Shown: piece after piece, positions 36,433 to 46,396 of the stretch
How positions within the stretch are numbered: the first letter of the stretch is position 1
How the letters are laid out: every line of letters starts with the position of its first letter
Source of the DNA: Plesiocystis pacifica SIR-1
Lineage (GTDB): Bacteria > Myxococcota_A > Polyangia > Nannocystales > Nannocystaceae
Direction of reading: 5' to 3'
NCBI RefSeq assembly: GCF_000170895.1
Contig: NZ_ABCS01000016.1
Location: 62,001 to 126,000 of the forward strand
Length of the DNA: 64,000 nucleotides
The notes under the pieces: model-generated
The model's input: the letters and a program-made list of their open reading frames with translations, nothing else
Databases searched by the model: none
Told to the model about the DNA's origin: nothing
Made by a program: the position numbers and the translations under genes

Positions 36433-37323
36433 CTACAGGTAGTTCTCGACGTAGAACAGCGCCTGGTAAGCGTTGTCGTTGGGCGTCGGGTACTTCCAGT
36501 ACTCGACCTTGAGCTCGGGATCGAGGAGGAAGATGAAGGGGTACTGGCCGCCGTTGAACAGGTTGCGGACGCCCTGGGTGTCGTCCACGAACAGCGGGAT
36601 CTTGGAGTCGGGGTGGCTCTGGTACCACGACTGCGCGTCGCCCAGCGCAGGCGCGCCGCCGCCGGAGTTCTCGACGATGAAGGTCACCCACCAGATCACG
36701 AACTCGTCGACCTTTTCAGGCACCGAGGGGTAGTTCTGCTCGAAGTAGGCCGTGGCGTCGTTGGGCACGCCCGCGACCCAGTCGGCCAGGTTGTGGCAGG
36801 GCCCGCACCACATCGCCGACATGTCGACGAGGAAGAAGGAGGGCTGGCCGTCCGCGTTGTAGTCCGAGTTGGCGAAGTCGTAGAAGTCGACGAGGTCGCC
36901 GTGCTGATCGAGGAACTCGGCGCGCGGGAAGGGGCTGCCCTTGGCCGTGGTCGAGGTCCCGAAGCTGCCCTGCTCGAGCTCGTCCTTGTCGGGGTTGTAG
37001 GGCCAGTAGCCGTGGTAGATGCGGTCGCTCGCGTCGAGGGGGTCGGTGCCCTCGTTGACCTCCCAGCCGTCCCAGTAGTTGTCGTTGTCCGAGTCCTTGT
37101 CGTTGGGATCGGTGCCGAGCTCGGCCTCCTGGGCGTCGGTCAGGCCGTCCTGGTCGCTGTCGGGGTCCGCGGGGGTCTCTCCACCCTCGTCGGCTCCGTC
37201 GTCCGTGCCGTCCGCGCCATCCTCGGCGCCGTCGATGGGTTCCTCCTCCACGCACGCGAAGGCGGTCAGCGAGAGCGAAGCAGTCAGAGCGATTAGGGGG
37301 ATTCGAGAGAACTTCACGGACAT
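36433..37323 (-). CDS. Thioredoxin-fold lipoprotein with calcium-binding TSP3-like repeats
   Basis: A 296-residue lipoprotein (lipobox TAFAC, Cys24). After an acidic linker come thrombospondin type-3-like calcium repeats (DPDSDQDGLTDAQEAELGTD, DPNDKDSDNDNYWDGW, to about 95), then a thioredoxin-like domain with active-site WCGPC (Cys173/Cys176) in a MSAMWCGPCHN motif. It probably reduces or isomerises disulfides in surface proteins, fitting the many Cys-rich lipoproteins nearby. Start ATG at 37323 with GGAGAT upstream; the longer frame to 37404 is unlikely. Confidence 0.85.
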   Translation of the reverse strand: MSVKFSRIPLIALTASLSLTAFACVEEEPIDGAEDGADGTDDGADEGGETPADPDSDQDGLTDAQEAELGTDPNDKDSDNDNYWDGWEVNEGTDPLDASDRIYHGYWPYNPDKDELEQGSFGTSTTAKGSPFPRAEFLDQHGDLVDFYDFANSDYNADGQPSFFLVDMSAMWCGPCHNLADWVAGVPNDATAYFEQNYPSVPEKVDEFVIWWVTFIVENSGGGAPALGDAQSWYQSHPDSKIPLFVDDTQGVRNLFNGGQYPFIFLLDPELKVEYWKYPTPNDNAYQALFYVENYL

Positions 37324-37620
37324 CTCCAATGGTGGACTCGGGGCCAGCGACCCGAACGTCGGCGATAGTAACAGGCATCGCGACGAAATGTGATGGCGGT
37401 GCATCCGCCCTCTTCAAAAAGGTGGTGACCATTCGAAGGTGCGCTGATTGGTGTGGGTGTCCAAGCGCGACGCGTCATTGCCGACGATCGTTACTCACGA
37501 GCGCACTTTGCGTTGCTCGGGCCCGTAGCTGGAACAGTCGCGCCCCGTGCCGAGGGTCCTGCCGCGGGTCGTGCCCGAGTCGGAAGTCGAGTCCACACAG
37601 CGTGTACTCTGAGCGCATCC

Positions 37621-38514
37621 ATGAGCGCCGCGCCCCTCGACTCCCTCGCCGCGTGCCTCTGCGTCCTCGGGATTGCGGGCTGTCCTGGGCAAGAACCGGG
37701 TTCCGAGGACGATGCGCAGGGCGACGACTCGACGAGCGCCGATTCGGACCCCGGCTCTGGCGCGCCCGAGCTCAGCCTCGAGCCCGCCGAGGTCGCGTGG
37801 ATCCTCGACTGGGAGGCGGGTCAGGCGAGCTTCGACGAGGAGACGGGGAGCTGGGAGGTAACAAACGATCTCGGCTACGCGATTCACCTCGAAAGCGGCT
37901 GGGTCGCCAGCTACGCGGTCTCTCTGACCCCCTGCGCAGGTGCGCTGCCGGGCTCTCTCCCGCTGGAGTCGGGCCGGCGTAGCCGTGCGTCCCTAGCGAC
38001 CGGCGACACCCTCGCCCGACCCCAGGGTGGACACCCCGGAGACACGGACCCCTCGGCCTGGGTCTTCGAGCTGTTCGAGCGCACCCACGAGCCCGGGCCG
38101 ATCCCGACCTACGCCGACCCCCTGGCGATCGAGGGCGACGTCTACTGCGGCGGCCACTACGTCATCGCGCCCTCGCTCGCCGCCGAGCAGGCCGCGATCC
38201 AAGACGGCGACGACGACCCCGAGCTCGTCGCCGCGTCCTTGTTCATGCGCGGGAGCTGGATCGAGCCCGGGGGCACCGAGCCGGTGCCCTTCTCACTCCG
38301 CGACGAGCAGGCCTACGGCAAGCTCCACGACATCGCCGAGAGCTTCGAGATCGCCCCCACGGCGACACCCGGTGAGCTCATGGAGGTCCGCCTCGTCCGG
38401 CACGTGGACGCGATCTTCGACGGCGTGGACTTCGCGACCATGAGCGACGCCGACGCGAGCTGGCAGGTCCTGCGCAACCTCACGACGCAGCTGCACTTCG
38501 AGGTCTCGGGCTAA
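37621..38514 (+). CDS. Lipoprotein, unknown function
   Basis: A 297-residue lipoprotein (lipobox GIAGC, about residue 21) with an acidic Ser/Asp linker. The rest is a mixed alpha/beta domain with GGHYVIAP, CAGALPGSLPLESGRRSRA and SWIEPGGTEPVPF, and no motif I recognise. TACTCT ends 10 nt before the ATG. Upstream (37324-37620) no gene is seen. Its stop overlaps the stop of the convergent gene by a few bases. Confidence 0.68.
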   Translation: MSAAPLDSLAACLCVLGIAGCPGQEPGSEDDAQGDDSTSADSDPGSGAPELSLEPAEVAWILDWEAGQASFDEETGSWEVTNDLGYAIHLESGWVASYAVSLTPCAGALPGSLPLESGRRSRASLATGDTLARPQGGHPGDTDPSAWVFELFERTHEPGPIPTYADPLAIEGDVYCGGHYVIAPSLAAEQAAIQDGDDDPELVAASLFMRGSWIEPGGTEPVPFSLRDEQAYGKLHDIAESFEIAPTATPGELMEVRLVRHVDAIFDGVDFATMSDADASWQVLRNLTTQLHFEVSG

Positions 38515-39701
38515 AAGCGCAGCACCAGGCCGGCCTGGCCGCCTCGCTTGCCCACCCCGAAGGTGGGCGTCATCTGGAGCCGCGCGGTCTCGGGCAAGCC
38601 CCAGGCCTTCTTGAACGCGGCGTGGCGCTTCTTGGACACGGAGATCATCGCGCCGCCAGCCCCGAGCATGGCCAGGCCTGGCAGCAGCGTCGGCAGGTTG
38701 ATGTGCAGCCCCGAGGGGTAGATGGCCAGCATGCTGATGCCGGTCAGGGTGAGCACCGAGCCGGCGCCGACGAGCACCACGCCCGCGCCGAGCAGACCGC
38801 GACCGTCCTCCGTGGGTCGATCGCCGAGGGCCCCGACGCCCTTGCGGTAGGTCGAGGGCGTGTAGCCGTCCATGCGCAGGCGGACCCCGGCGACGTCGGC
38901 CTTGGGCACGGACACGAGGGTCCCGTCTGCCGAGCGCGCGATCGCCAGCTCCGTCGGCGACTGGGCCACGAGGGCGCCGGTGACCGACTGGCTGTTGTTC
39001 ATGGCCAGGCTGATCTCGGTGTTCATCAGCCCCTCCCACAGCACCTCGCCGGTGAGCGAGAGGGCCTCGGGGCTCGGGGTGGGCGGCGGCGCGACCGTGG
39101 GCGCGGGCGCGGGCGCGGCTGCGGACTCGGCAGGGACCTCGCCTTCGGCAGGAGCCGGCGTCGCGCTGGGCTCGTCGGGCAGCGCGGGCGCGTCAGCCTC
39201 GAGCTCTCCCGTGACCACGGCGCCCGTCAGCGTGGGCGCCCCCGCGATCGCTGCCGTGGGCGCGAGCACCACCGGCAGCGCGGCTGCGGCCGCGAGCACC
39301 CGGATCCACCGACCCGCGGTCGAGCCCGAGCGCGCGAGGCCTTCGCCGATCACCACGCACTCGCCGGCGACCTCGGACTCGATGCGCCAGTCCTCGGTGG
39401 ACACAGCCGCGTCGGGGGTCCACGGCGCCAGGGGGATCCGCGCCCGGCTCAGGGCGCTGGTGTGGACCGCCACCGCCTCGCTCAGCTGCATCTGCGCGAG
39501 CTGCTGGCGCGCGATGTGATCGGCGATCATCAGTTCGCCGAGGGCGGTCGCTCGCGTCCGCGCGCGCACCTTGGGGTCGCGGGCGCAGGGGCGTTGGAAG
39601 TCGGCCAAGGTCGCGGCGACGGCCTCGGGGTGGGCCTCCCAGCGCGCGTCGCTGGCTCGCAGGTCGAGGCAGGGGGCTTGATCTTCGTGAAAGCGCGTCA
39701 T
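38511..39701 (-). CDS. Membrane protein with Sm-like domain, intact copy of a paralogue pair
   Basis: A 396-residue protein. Order: cytoplasmic N-terminal helical domain (1-110, ATALGELMIADHIARQQLAQ); one hydrophobic segment (about 132-154); Pro/Ala-rich spacer (170-210); a beta domain (about 216-280: MNNSQSVTGALVAQSPTELA, SADGTLVSVPKADV) resembling Sm-like folds, which pair short strands around NG turns; two membrane segments (303-327, 334-354); and a C-terminal GVGKRGGQAGLVLRF. No catalytic motif. It lies 18 bp downstream of the paralogue at 39720-40896, same direction, so one operon. Function unknown; the Sm-like domain suggests a scaffold or RNA-like ring role but is only structural analogy. 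Confidence 0.7.
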   Translation of the reverse strand: MTRFHEDQAPCLDLRASDARWEAHPEAVAATLADFQRPCARDPKVRARTRATALGELMIADHIARQQLAQMQLSEAVAVHTSALSRARIPLAPWTPDAAVSTEDWRIESEVAGECVVIGEGLARSGSTAGRWIRVLAAAAALPVVLAPTAAIAGAPTLTGAVVTGELEADAPALPDEPSATPAPAEGEVPAESAAAPAPAPTVAPPPTPSPEALSLTGEVLWEGLMNTEISLAMNNSQSVTGALVAQSPTELAIARSADGTLVSVPKADVAGVRLRMDGYTPSTYRKGVGALGDRPTEDGRGLLGAGVVLVGAGSVLTLTGISMLAIYPSGLHINLPTLLPGLAMLGAGGAMISVSKKRHAAFKKAWGLPETARLQMTPTFGVGKRGGQAGLVLRF

Positions 39702-39719
39702 CTCGAGCTCCTCCCTCAG

Positions 39720-40896
39720 CTAAAAGCGCAGCACCAGGCCAGCCTGGCCGCCGTTGCGGCCGACGTTGATGGTCGGCGTGAGCTCGACCTTGGACATGTC
39801 CGGCAGGCCCCAGGCCTTGTTGTAGAGCGCCCGCTTTTTCTTGGCGCCGCGGACCAACACCGCGCCGCCGATGACCGTCGCGGCCCCAGGCAAGAGCAGG
39901 GGCAGGGCGATGTAGAAGGTGTAGGGCGAGGTCGCCAGCAGCACCGTGCCGGCCAGGGCCGCCACGCCGCCGAAGCTCAGCATGATCGCCCCGCCGACGA
40001 CCATGCCGCGCCCGGACTCGCGGGTCTTGGGCAGCTCGTCGCCGCCGCCCGCCGACTTCGAAGCTCCCGCGCCGGCGCTTGGCTTGACCCGGACGCCCCC
40101 GACGTCGGCCTTGGGCACGGCGACGATCGTCCCGTCGCTCGCCCGGGCCAGGGCGATCTGCCGATCCGACTGGGCCACGACGACCCCCGAGAGGGTCTGG
40201 CCGTTCTTCATGTCGAGGGTGACCCGCTTGTGGCTCAGGCCGTCCCAGACCGCGCGGCTCGTCAGCGAGAGCGAGCTCCCGGTCACCCGGGGCGCTGGCG
40301 CAGCCGCGGCTGGAGCCGGGTCCGGAGTCGTCGCGGGGTCCATGGTCGGCGCCTCCGTCGTGGCGGGCGTCTCGGGCTGGGCCGGCGCGTCCGTGTCGGC
40401 GGCGTCCGCCGCGGGGGCGGGCGCCGGGCCTTCGACCCCGCCCTCGCCCGCGTGGGCCAGGGTCGGCGCGAGGGCCAGGGGCAGCACGCTCGCCGCGATC
40501 ACCATGCCCCGCCGGATCCGGACCGCCATCGCCACCAGGCCCGACGCCTCGACCTCCTCGGCCGAGGGCAGCAGCTCGGCCGCCAGCTCCTCGCGGTGGT
40601 TCCAGTCCGCCGTGGGCGGCACCAGAGGCTGCGGACCCACGGGGATCTCGAAGCGCGCCAGCTCGCAGCTGATGAACTGGCGCGCGAGCGTGCCTGCAGA
40701 CGAAGAAGTCGCGGGCGACCCGATCGGCGACCAGCGCCTCGACCAGGCCCACGGCGCCCTGGACGGGCTGGGCCGACCGCGGGACGGGGCGGGCGAAGTC
40801 GGTCAGGGTCGAGTCGGCGTCGATCCACTCTGCCTCTCGGCAGCGCAGCGACAACGCGAGCTCGGGGGAAGTCTCGGGCAAGCAGTTGGCAGGCAT
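39720..40896 (-). pseudogene. Frameshifted paralogue of the Sm-like membrane protein
   Basis: A second copy of the same architecture, but the reading frame changes. The N-terminal part reads from the ATG at 40896 (MPANCLPETSPELALSLRCR) to about VARDFF near 40700; the remainder, aligning with the intact copy from LARQFISCELARFEIP onward, is in the +1 frame and runs to the stop at 39720 (beta domain MKNGQTLSGVVVAQSDRQIA, two membrane segments, GRNGGQAGLVLRF end). The shift lies around 40690-40710. A GTG at 40640 could start a shortened protein lacking the N-terminal domain. Either a real single-base indel, a sequencing error, or a shortened functional product. Confidence 0.6.
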
Positions 40897-40962
40897 GAGG
40901 GTCGTCCGACGGCGTCGTCGCTAGTCTAACGCGTCGCGGATCGGTTCAGGGTGCCGATGTGA

Positions 40963-41793
40963 TCATTCCCTGGCTTCGCCCTCGTGGCTGGAGAGCAGGC
41001 TCTGGGCCGCCGCCACCCGGGCGGACGCCTCGTGGGCGAGCAGGCGCGGCCGCAGGGCCCGATCGGTCTCGTTGAGCTTGGCCAGAAAACTCGCCGACAG
41101 GGCCTCGGCACGGTGGATGTGGTCGTAGAGCTCGTCGAAGACCTCGGCGAACTCGGCCTCGATGTCCGGCGTTGGGGCGCTTTTGCCCTGGGTCTTGTGC
41201 CGGGGCCGGACCGCCTCGATGGCCCCCTTTCGCTCCCCCCGGCCGAGCCAGCGCAGGACCTCGTCGATGGCCTTGTCCGGATCGTCGAGCAGGGACTGGT
41301 AGGAGCACACGTGGGCGGCGTAGCGCCGGGTGGCGATGTCCCGGAGCAAGGCGAAGTTGTCGACCCACCACTCGAGCGCCGGGGGCAGCTGCTCGCGGAA
41401 CAGCTCGTCTTGCGGCTCGAGGCCCATCGCCTCGCGGTACATGGTCTGCAAGCGCTCGCGCGAGGCACAAAACTCCCGCCACTCGCGGACCGTGCCGACG
41501 ACCCGATCGAGGTAGGCCAGGTCGCTGCGGACCAGCCCGGGGATCATCACCTTGACGGCGTGGAAGGTGGTTTGCTCCGGGAACAAGAACGCGCCGGTGA
41601 GCGGGTGCGGGTTGGTCCGGTAGTAGATGCCGCCGAGGAGCTGGGACTCCCAAAAGCCGTCGGGGTTGGCCTGGGCGATGAGCTCGCGCCAGTCCCCGGG
41701 GAAGGGCTCGCCGATGGCCTCGAAGCCGGCCCCGACGAGGATCTGCATCCACATGGAAGTGCCCGAGCGGGGCGTGCCTGTGACGACGAGCAT
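40963..41793 (-). CDS. Sulfotransferase family protein
   Basis: A 276-residue P-loop protein with the 5'-PSB motif VTGTPRSGTSMW (3'-phosphosulfate binding) near the N-terminus, typical of sulfotransferases that use PAPS; the rest is helical with no membrane segment. No partner or substrate gene is adjacent. Start chosen at ATG 41793 (rather than GTG 41802), because TAGAGT ends 7 nt before it. It converges with nothing; the frameshifted paralogue gene starts upstream in the same direction. Confidence 0.85.
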   Translation of the reverse strand: MLVVTGTPRSGTSMWMQILVGAGFEAIGEPFPGDWRELIAQANPDGFWESQLLGGIYYRTNPHPLTGAFLFPEQTTFHAVKVMIPGLVRSDLAYLDRVVGTVREWREFCASRERLQTMYREAMGLEPQDELFREQLPPALEWWVDNFALLRDIATRRYAAHVCSYQSLLDDPDKAIDEVLRWLGRGERKGAIEAVRPRHKTQGKSAPTPDIEAEFAEVFDELYDHIHRAEALSASFLAKLNETDRALRPRLLAHEASARVAAAQSLLSSHEGEARE

Positions 41794-41930
41794 CGCCGGC
41801 ACTCTACCCGAAGCGCGCGCTCCCTGGGTCCAAGGCGCGCCGACCGACCCCCGCCGAAGCTGGCCGAAGCGGTCGAAGTAGTCGACCTCGCCGGGCCTTC
41901 GCGCCTACCATGATCCCCGTCGAGCTCGCC

Positions 41931-43136
41931 ATGTCCACGCCCCCCCGCACCCCCTCCGCCTCCCGGGCCCGCGCCGGCGCCCGCACCCTCGTGGGCCTGA
42001 GCCTGCTCGCCCTGACCGCGTGCCAGCCCAAGGTCCGCTACGCCGACAGCGTCGACGTCAAATTCGACCTGCGCCTCAGCGACCGCTTCGACGACCGCCT
42101 CAGCCCGCCCTACGTCCTGGGCTCGAGCTTCACCGTCTACGTCTACGACCGGGCCGAGCGCACCGACCTCAACGGCTGGGAGCTGCGCACCAACGTGCCC
42201 GGGGTGATCACCATCGACGATCAGTTCATCGACGAGGAGGACATCAACGAGGACGACAACTCGAACACCCGCTCCGACGTCATCGTCGCCGACGTGTTCG
42301 CGGCCGGCGAGGGCAGCGTGGTGCTCGAGGTCTACGACGACGCGGGGGCCTACGTGCGCGGGATCGAGGTCGAGGTGCTCCAGCCCGACGACTTCACCCT
42401 CCGCGCCGCCGGGCCGCTGTTCCTGCGCGACGAGGACCGGGCGCCCTCCGAGGTCGACGCGAGCCCCCAGGTGCTCAGCGGCGGCACGGCGACCTTCGAG
42501 GTCGAGTGGTACCGCGACGGGCAGCGCCTCTACGGCGCGGGCGCGCTGGAGCCGACCTCCGAGTCCGAGGGCGTGTCCGACCTGTGGTCGCGGCGGAACG
42601 TGCTCAGCGAAGACCGGGACTGGATGACCCTGACCGCGACCCCGGCCATGGGCGGCACGATCGCCCCCGTCGATATCCGAGCCAACGGCGAGGTCATCGG
42701 CACCGTCGAGTTCGAGCTCGAGGACTCCGAGACCATCGACCACCTGACCCTCACCGGCCAGAGCGAGTCCGGGCGCGAGGACGACGACAAGCTCGTGGTC
42801 CTCGCCCAGGCCCTCGACGCCGACGACGAGACCATCTGGGGTACCGCCTTCGACTGGGACCTCAACGGCGCCACCGAGCCCGGCGAGGGCGACCTGTTCC
42901 GCTACAAGTTCGAGCGCAGCAAGTGGTCCACGCTCGCGGCCAGCTTCGACGGCCAGCGGGTCGAGATGGACATCCAGGGCGTCGAGGGCGTCGTCGACTC
43001 CTCGAACAACAGCTTCGAGGACGGCTGCCTGTGCAGCGCCGAGGACCCCAAGGCGCCATGGGGGGGCAGCAGCCTCGCCCTCGGGCTCTTGGTCCTCGCC
43101 TACGCGCCCCTTCGCCGGCGCCGGCGCGGCGCCTGA
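41931..43136 (+). CDS. Lipoprotein with MYXO-CTERM-like C-terminal anchor
   Basis: A 401-residue protein with an N-terminal lipobox (LLALTAC) and acidic Asp/Glu-rich segments; the middle is beta-rich with repeats resembling immunoglobulin-like domains (WELRTNVPGVITIDDQF, EYLDNGQ-like strands absent). The C-terminus has GCLCSAE, a short hydrophobic segment (SSLALGLLVLAYAPL) and RRRRRGA, the MYXO-CTERM sorting pattern. Having both an N-terminal lipid anchor and a C-terminal sorting tail is odd. The ATG at 41931 is used; 41910 is an alternative. Function unknown. Confidence 0.72.
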   Translation: MSTPPRTPSASRARAGARTLVGLSLLALTACQPKVRYADSVDVKFDLRLSDRFDDRLSPPYVLGSSFTVYVYDRAERTDLNGWELRTNVPGVITIDDQFIDEEDINEDDNSNTRSDVIVADVFAAGEGSVVLEVYDDAGAYVRGIEVEVLQPDDFTLRAAGPLFLRDEDRAPSEVDASPQVLSGGTATFEVEWYRDGQRLYGAGALEPTSESEGVSDLWSRRNVLSEDRDWMTLTATPAMGGTIAPVDIRANGEVIGTVEFELEDSETIDHLTLTGQSESGREDDDKLVVLAQALDADDETIWGTAFDWDLNGATEPGEGDLFRYKFERSKWSTLAASFDGQRVEMDIQGVEGVVDSSNNSFEDGCLCSAEDPKAPWGGSSLALGLLVLAYAPLRRRRRGA

Positions 43137-43139
43137 CCA

Positions 43140-45299
43140 TCACGGGACAGGCACGCGCATCAGCGCGTAGTGGAAGTTCTCGTAGACCACCTCGATGCCC
43201 GGGCGCAGGTCCGCCGGGAAGTGGGCCGGGGCCCGCTCGGCGTGGCGCACCGTGGTCATCACCCAGAAGGTCGAGCCCTTGCCGCGGTGGTCGTCGACGA
43301 ACTCGCGCAGCTCCTTGCGGTTGGGCTCCATGGACACCCAGATCCGCCGCTTCGAGAAGTAGGTCTCGCCGCGATAGTAGAACCACCAGCTGAGCAGCTT
43401 GTCGCCCTTCTCGGCGTGGTCGAAGACGTAGCGCATGGCCGTGCGCTGGGACCAGTTCTCGCTCGTCGCCGGCAGGTAGTCGTCGATGACCCAGGCCGTC
43501 GTCAGCAGGCCCGAGAGCACCATCGCGGCCACGGCCGCCCGACCCTGGCGGGCGATCCACAGCAGCAGGCCGACGACGAAGGGGGCGACGCACCAGATCA
43601 TTCGACCGACCGGGGCCGCGCCCTTTCGCCACATGCCCGTGTAGAGGTAGGTGGTCAGGTGGGCGATCCAGGCCGGCTCCTCGAGGCACTCGCGCACGAC
43701 CATGAAGGCGATCGCGCAGCCGCCGAGGGCGAAGGCCAGCACCGCGCCGAGGGGGAGGCCGAGGCCCTCTGAAGGCGCCGGCACCTCGCGGGCCTCCTCC
43801 GCTTGGCCATCCTCCTTCGCGGGCTTGGGCGGCGGCAGGAGCTGGTGCAGCCACAGCCCCACGAGGGCCGCCAGCGGCGGCAGGCAGGGGACGAGGTAGT
43901 GGTAGTACTTGGTGACGCTGTAGGTGATCAGCCCGAAGCTGACGATGAACCACAGGGTCGCCAGGCGGTGGAGCTCGCGGGCCGAGTCGAGGGGTCGGCC
44001 GCTGGCGTCGACGGCCAGCTCGCCGTCACCGGGCTCGAGCTCCCGGCGTCGGAACGCGCGCATGGCCGCCCACAGCGCGGGCGGGACCACGGCCGACCAC
44101 GGCAGCGCGGCCAGGCCCAGGGTGCGCAGGTAAAAGCCAAAGCCGCCCACGGCCTGGTCCTGCTCGCCCGAGGCGAAGCGCGCGAGGTTGTTGACCACGA
44201 TGAGCTCGTTGACCCAGCGCTCCCCGCGGAAGATCGCCATGGCGTGGTGCCAGGGGAAGCAGGTGACCACGAACAGCACGACGCCGATGGCCAGCTCGCA
44301 GCGCCCGCGCCACAGCAGCGAGAGCCGCCCGCTGACCAACATGTGCATGAGGATCAGCAGGCCGATGATGCCCGGCCCGATCATCCCCTTGCCCATGAGC
44401 GACAGGCCGCCGGCGATGTAGACCACGCCCATCCACGCCTGGGAGCGCCGGCGCCAGCGCAGGGCGCGGACCAGGACCACGGCGATCAAGCCCCAGTAGA
44501 TCCACAGCGTGCGCGCGACTTCGTGCAGGTCCGCCAAGGTCGCGGTCTTCTTGCGGTTCCAGCGGGTGACCTTGGCGATGGTGTCCGCGTCGACGACGTG
44601 CAGGTGCATGACCGCCAGGGGCACCACCGCGGCGACGACGAAGAGCGCGAAGAACACCCACCACGCCCGGTCCATGGGGACCTCGCGCCAGCCCTTGCCG
44701 ACGGTCTTCAGCTCCCGCTCGGGCTCGAGCCAGGCCATCGCCCACGCGACCATGGCCAGGGCCACGGGGCCGACGAAGAACATGTCGGTGACGGCCTGGC
44801 GGGTGAGGATCGCAAACTGGGGCATGGTCGCGAGCGCGGCCGCGGTCAGCACCCCGGCGCGCCAGTGGACCAGCCGACCCACGCACCAGCCCAGCGCGGC
44901 CAGGGTCGCGAAGCCCGCGAGCATGCTCGGCAGGCGCAGGGCGATCTCGGGGATCGGCGAGCGCACCATCTCGTCGGCGGCCCCCGTGCCCACGCCGAAC
45001 ACCTTGAAGCTCAGCGCCATGCACCAAAAAGGCAGGGCGTGCTTCGACGCGAACACGCCCTCGCGCTTGCCCTGGGGGCCGTAGCCCGGGCGCCACCACA
45101 GGTCCATGGGGTCCTCGCGGGCGACGATGTTGCGGGCGACCTCGCCGTAGTGGGTCTCCCACGGGTCCCAGGGTCCGCACGCGCCGATCGACGCGAAGTA
45201 GATCGCCAGCACGACCATCCCCAGCATCACCGTCCAAAAGGTCTCGGGGCCAAGCTGGCGCAGACGATCGACGAGGGCGGCGCGGCGGGACTCGGACAT
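43140..45299 (-). CDS. Glycosyltransferase family 39-like membrane protein (ArnT type)
   Basis: A 719-residue integral membrane protein with about 11-13 hydrophobic helices, N-terminal motif [16 protein letters not shown] with the DE/ExxY-type periplasmic loop typical of dolichol-phosphate mannosyltransferases and ArnT-like enzymes, and a C-terminal soluble domain. Such enzymes transfer a sugar from polyprenyl phosphate to lipid A or protein in the periplasm. Start ATG at 45299; only 29 bp separate it from the divergent threonine dehydratase start, so the promoters overlap (TACACT read on the minus strand). Confidence 0.85.
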   Translation of the reverse strand: MSESRRAALVDRLRQLGPETFWTVMLGMVVLAIYFASIGACGPWDPWETHYGEVARNIVAREDPMDLWWRPGYGPQGKREGVFASKHALPFWCMALSFKVFGVGTGAADEMVRSPIPEIALRLPSMLAGFATLAALGWCVGRLVHWRAGVLTAAALATMPQFAILTRQAVTDMFFVGPVALAMVAWAMAWLEPERELKTVGKGWREVPMDRAWWVFFALFVVAAVVPLAVMHLHVVDADTIAKVTRWNRKKTATLADLHEVARTLWIYWGLIAVVLVRALRWRRRSQAWMGVVYIAGGLSLMGKGMIGPGIIGLLILMHMLVSGRLSLLWRGRCELAIGVVLFVVTCFPWHHAMAIFRGERWVNELIVVNNLARFASGEQDQAVGGFGFYLRTLGLAALPWSAVVPPALWAAMRAFRRRELEPGDGELAVDASGRPLDSARELHRLATLWFIVSFGLITYSVTKYYHYLVPCLPPLAALVGLWLHQLLPPPKPAKEDGQAEEAREVPAPSEGLGLPLGAVLAFALGGCAIAFMVVRECLEEPAWIAHLTTYLYTGMWRKGAAPVGRMIWCVAPFVVGLLLWIARQGRAAVAAMVLSGLLTTAWVIDDYLPATSENWSQRTAMRYVFDHAEKGDKLLSWWFYYRGETYFSKRRIWVSMEPNRKELREFVDDHRGKGSTFWVMTTVRHAERAPAHFPADLRPGIEVVYENFHYALMRVPVP

Positions 45300-45310
45300 C
45301 GCGGCTGCGG

Positions 45311-45320
45311 AGTGTACTCT
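45311..45320. promoter_or_regulatory. Overlapping divergent promoter
   Basis: AGTGTACTCT contains TACTCT (+ strand) 8 nt before the ATG at 45329 and TACACT on the minus strand 11 nt before the ATG at 45299. The 29-bp gap is too short for two separate promoters with long leaders, so both transcripts must start almost at the start codons. Confidence 0.55.
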
Positions 45321-45328
45321 GCCCGCCG

Positions 45329-46396
45329 ATGCGCGAGGACTCTCGACCCGTGGATTATCGCCCCGAGGACGCCCCCGCGTGGGCCCAGCGCCTCGGCAGC
45401 GCGGACGTGGCCGCCGCCGCCGAGCGCATCTCGGGCCGCGTCGTTCGCACACCGACGATCCGGAGCCCGCGCCTCGATGCCCTCGCCAGCGCGCCCGTCG
45501 AGCTCTTCCTCAAGGCCGAGAACATGCAGCGGATCGGGGCGTTCAAAGCCCGCGGAGCCATGCACGCCGTCGGCCGCCTCGACCCCAGCGATCGCGCCCG
45601 CGGCGTGATCACCTTCAGCTCTGGCAACCACGCCCAGGCCGTCGCCCTCGCGGCCCGCGAGTTCGGCGTCCCGGCGACCATCGCCATGCCCGTCGACGCG
45701 CCCAAGGTGAAGATCGCCGTGGTCCGCGAGCTCGGGGCCAAGATCGTCCTCGCCGGGACGACCTCCGACGACCGCCGCGAGGCCGCCTACGCGATCCAGG
45801 CCGAGACCGGGGGCGCGATGATCCAGCCCTTCGACCACCCCGACATCGTGTGCGGCCAGGGCACGGCCACGCGGGAGCTGCTCGCCGACGCCGGTGAAGA
45901 CCTCGACGCGATCATCGTGCCCGTGGGCGGCGGCGGCGTGATCGCGGGGGCCTGCCTGGCCTGTCGCAGCGAGAGCGGCGAAGCGACCACGCCGATCTTC
46001 TCCGTCGAGCCCGCGGGCTGCGACGCCCTCGCGGCCAGCCTCGAGGCCGGCGAGCGCGTGCCCGTGCAGCCCGGCCCGACCCTCGCCGACGGCCTCAAGC
46101 CCGTGCGCGTCGGCGCCCTCAACTTCGAGATCGCGCGCCGCGACCTGGCCGGGAGCTTCCGCGTCGAAGACGACGAGCTCGGCCGCGCCCTGGTGCAGGT
46201 CCTCGCCCGCGCCAAGATCCTCGTCGAGCCCTCGGGGGCCGCCGGCGTCGCCGCTGCCCTGCGCGAGGCCGCTGCCCTGCGCGAGCGCCTCGACGTCGAC
46301 GATCGGCCCCTGCGCGTGGGCGTGATGCTCACCGGCGGCAACGTCGACCCCGCCCTGGTCGCCGAGCTGATCGAGCGTTGGGGGGAGCAGGCGTGA
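45329..46396 (+). CDS. Threonine dehydratase / serine racemase-like PLP enzyme
   Basis: A 355-residue fold-type II PLP enzyme. Lys73 in [12 protein letters not shown] binds [18 protein letters not shown] is the substrate-binding loop; [13 protein letters not shown] is the Gly-rich PLP phosphate loop. It lacks the C-terminal ACT/regulatory domain of biosynthetic IlvA, so it is probably a catabolic threonine/serine dehydratase or racemase. Its stop overlaps the GTG of the next gene, so the two are coupled. Confidence 0.92.
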   Translation: MREDSRPVDYRPEDAPAWAQRLGSADVAAAAERISGRVVRTPTIRSPRLDALASAPVELFLKAENMQRIGAFKARGAMHAVGRLDPSDRARGVITFSSGNHAQAVALAAREFGVPATIAMPVDAPKVKIAVVRELGAKIVLAGTTSDDRREAAYAIQAETGGAMIQPFDHPDIVCGQGTATRELLADAGEDLDAIIVPVGGGGVIAGACLACRSESGEATTPIFSVEPAGCDALAASLEAGERVPVQPGPTLADGLKPVRVGALNFEIARRDLAGSFRVEDDELGRALVQVLARAKILVEPSGAAGVAAALREAAALRERLDVDDRPLRVGVMLTGGNVDPALVAELIERWGEQA

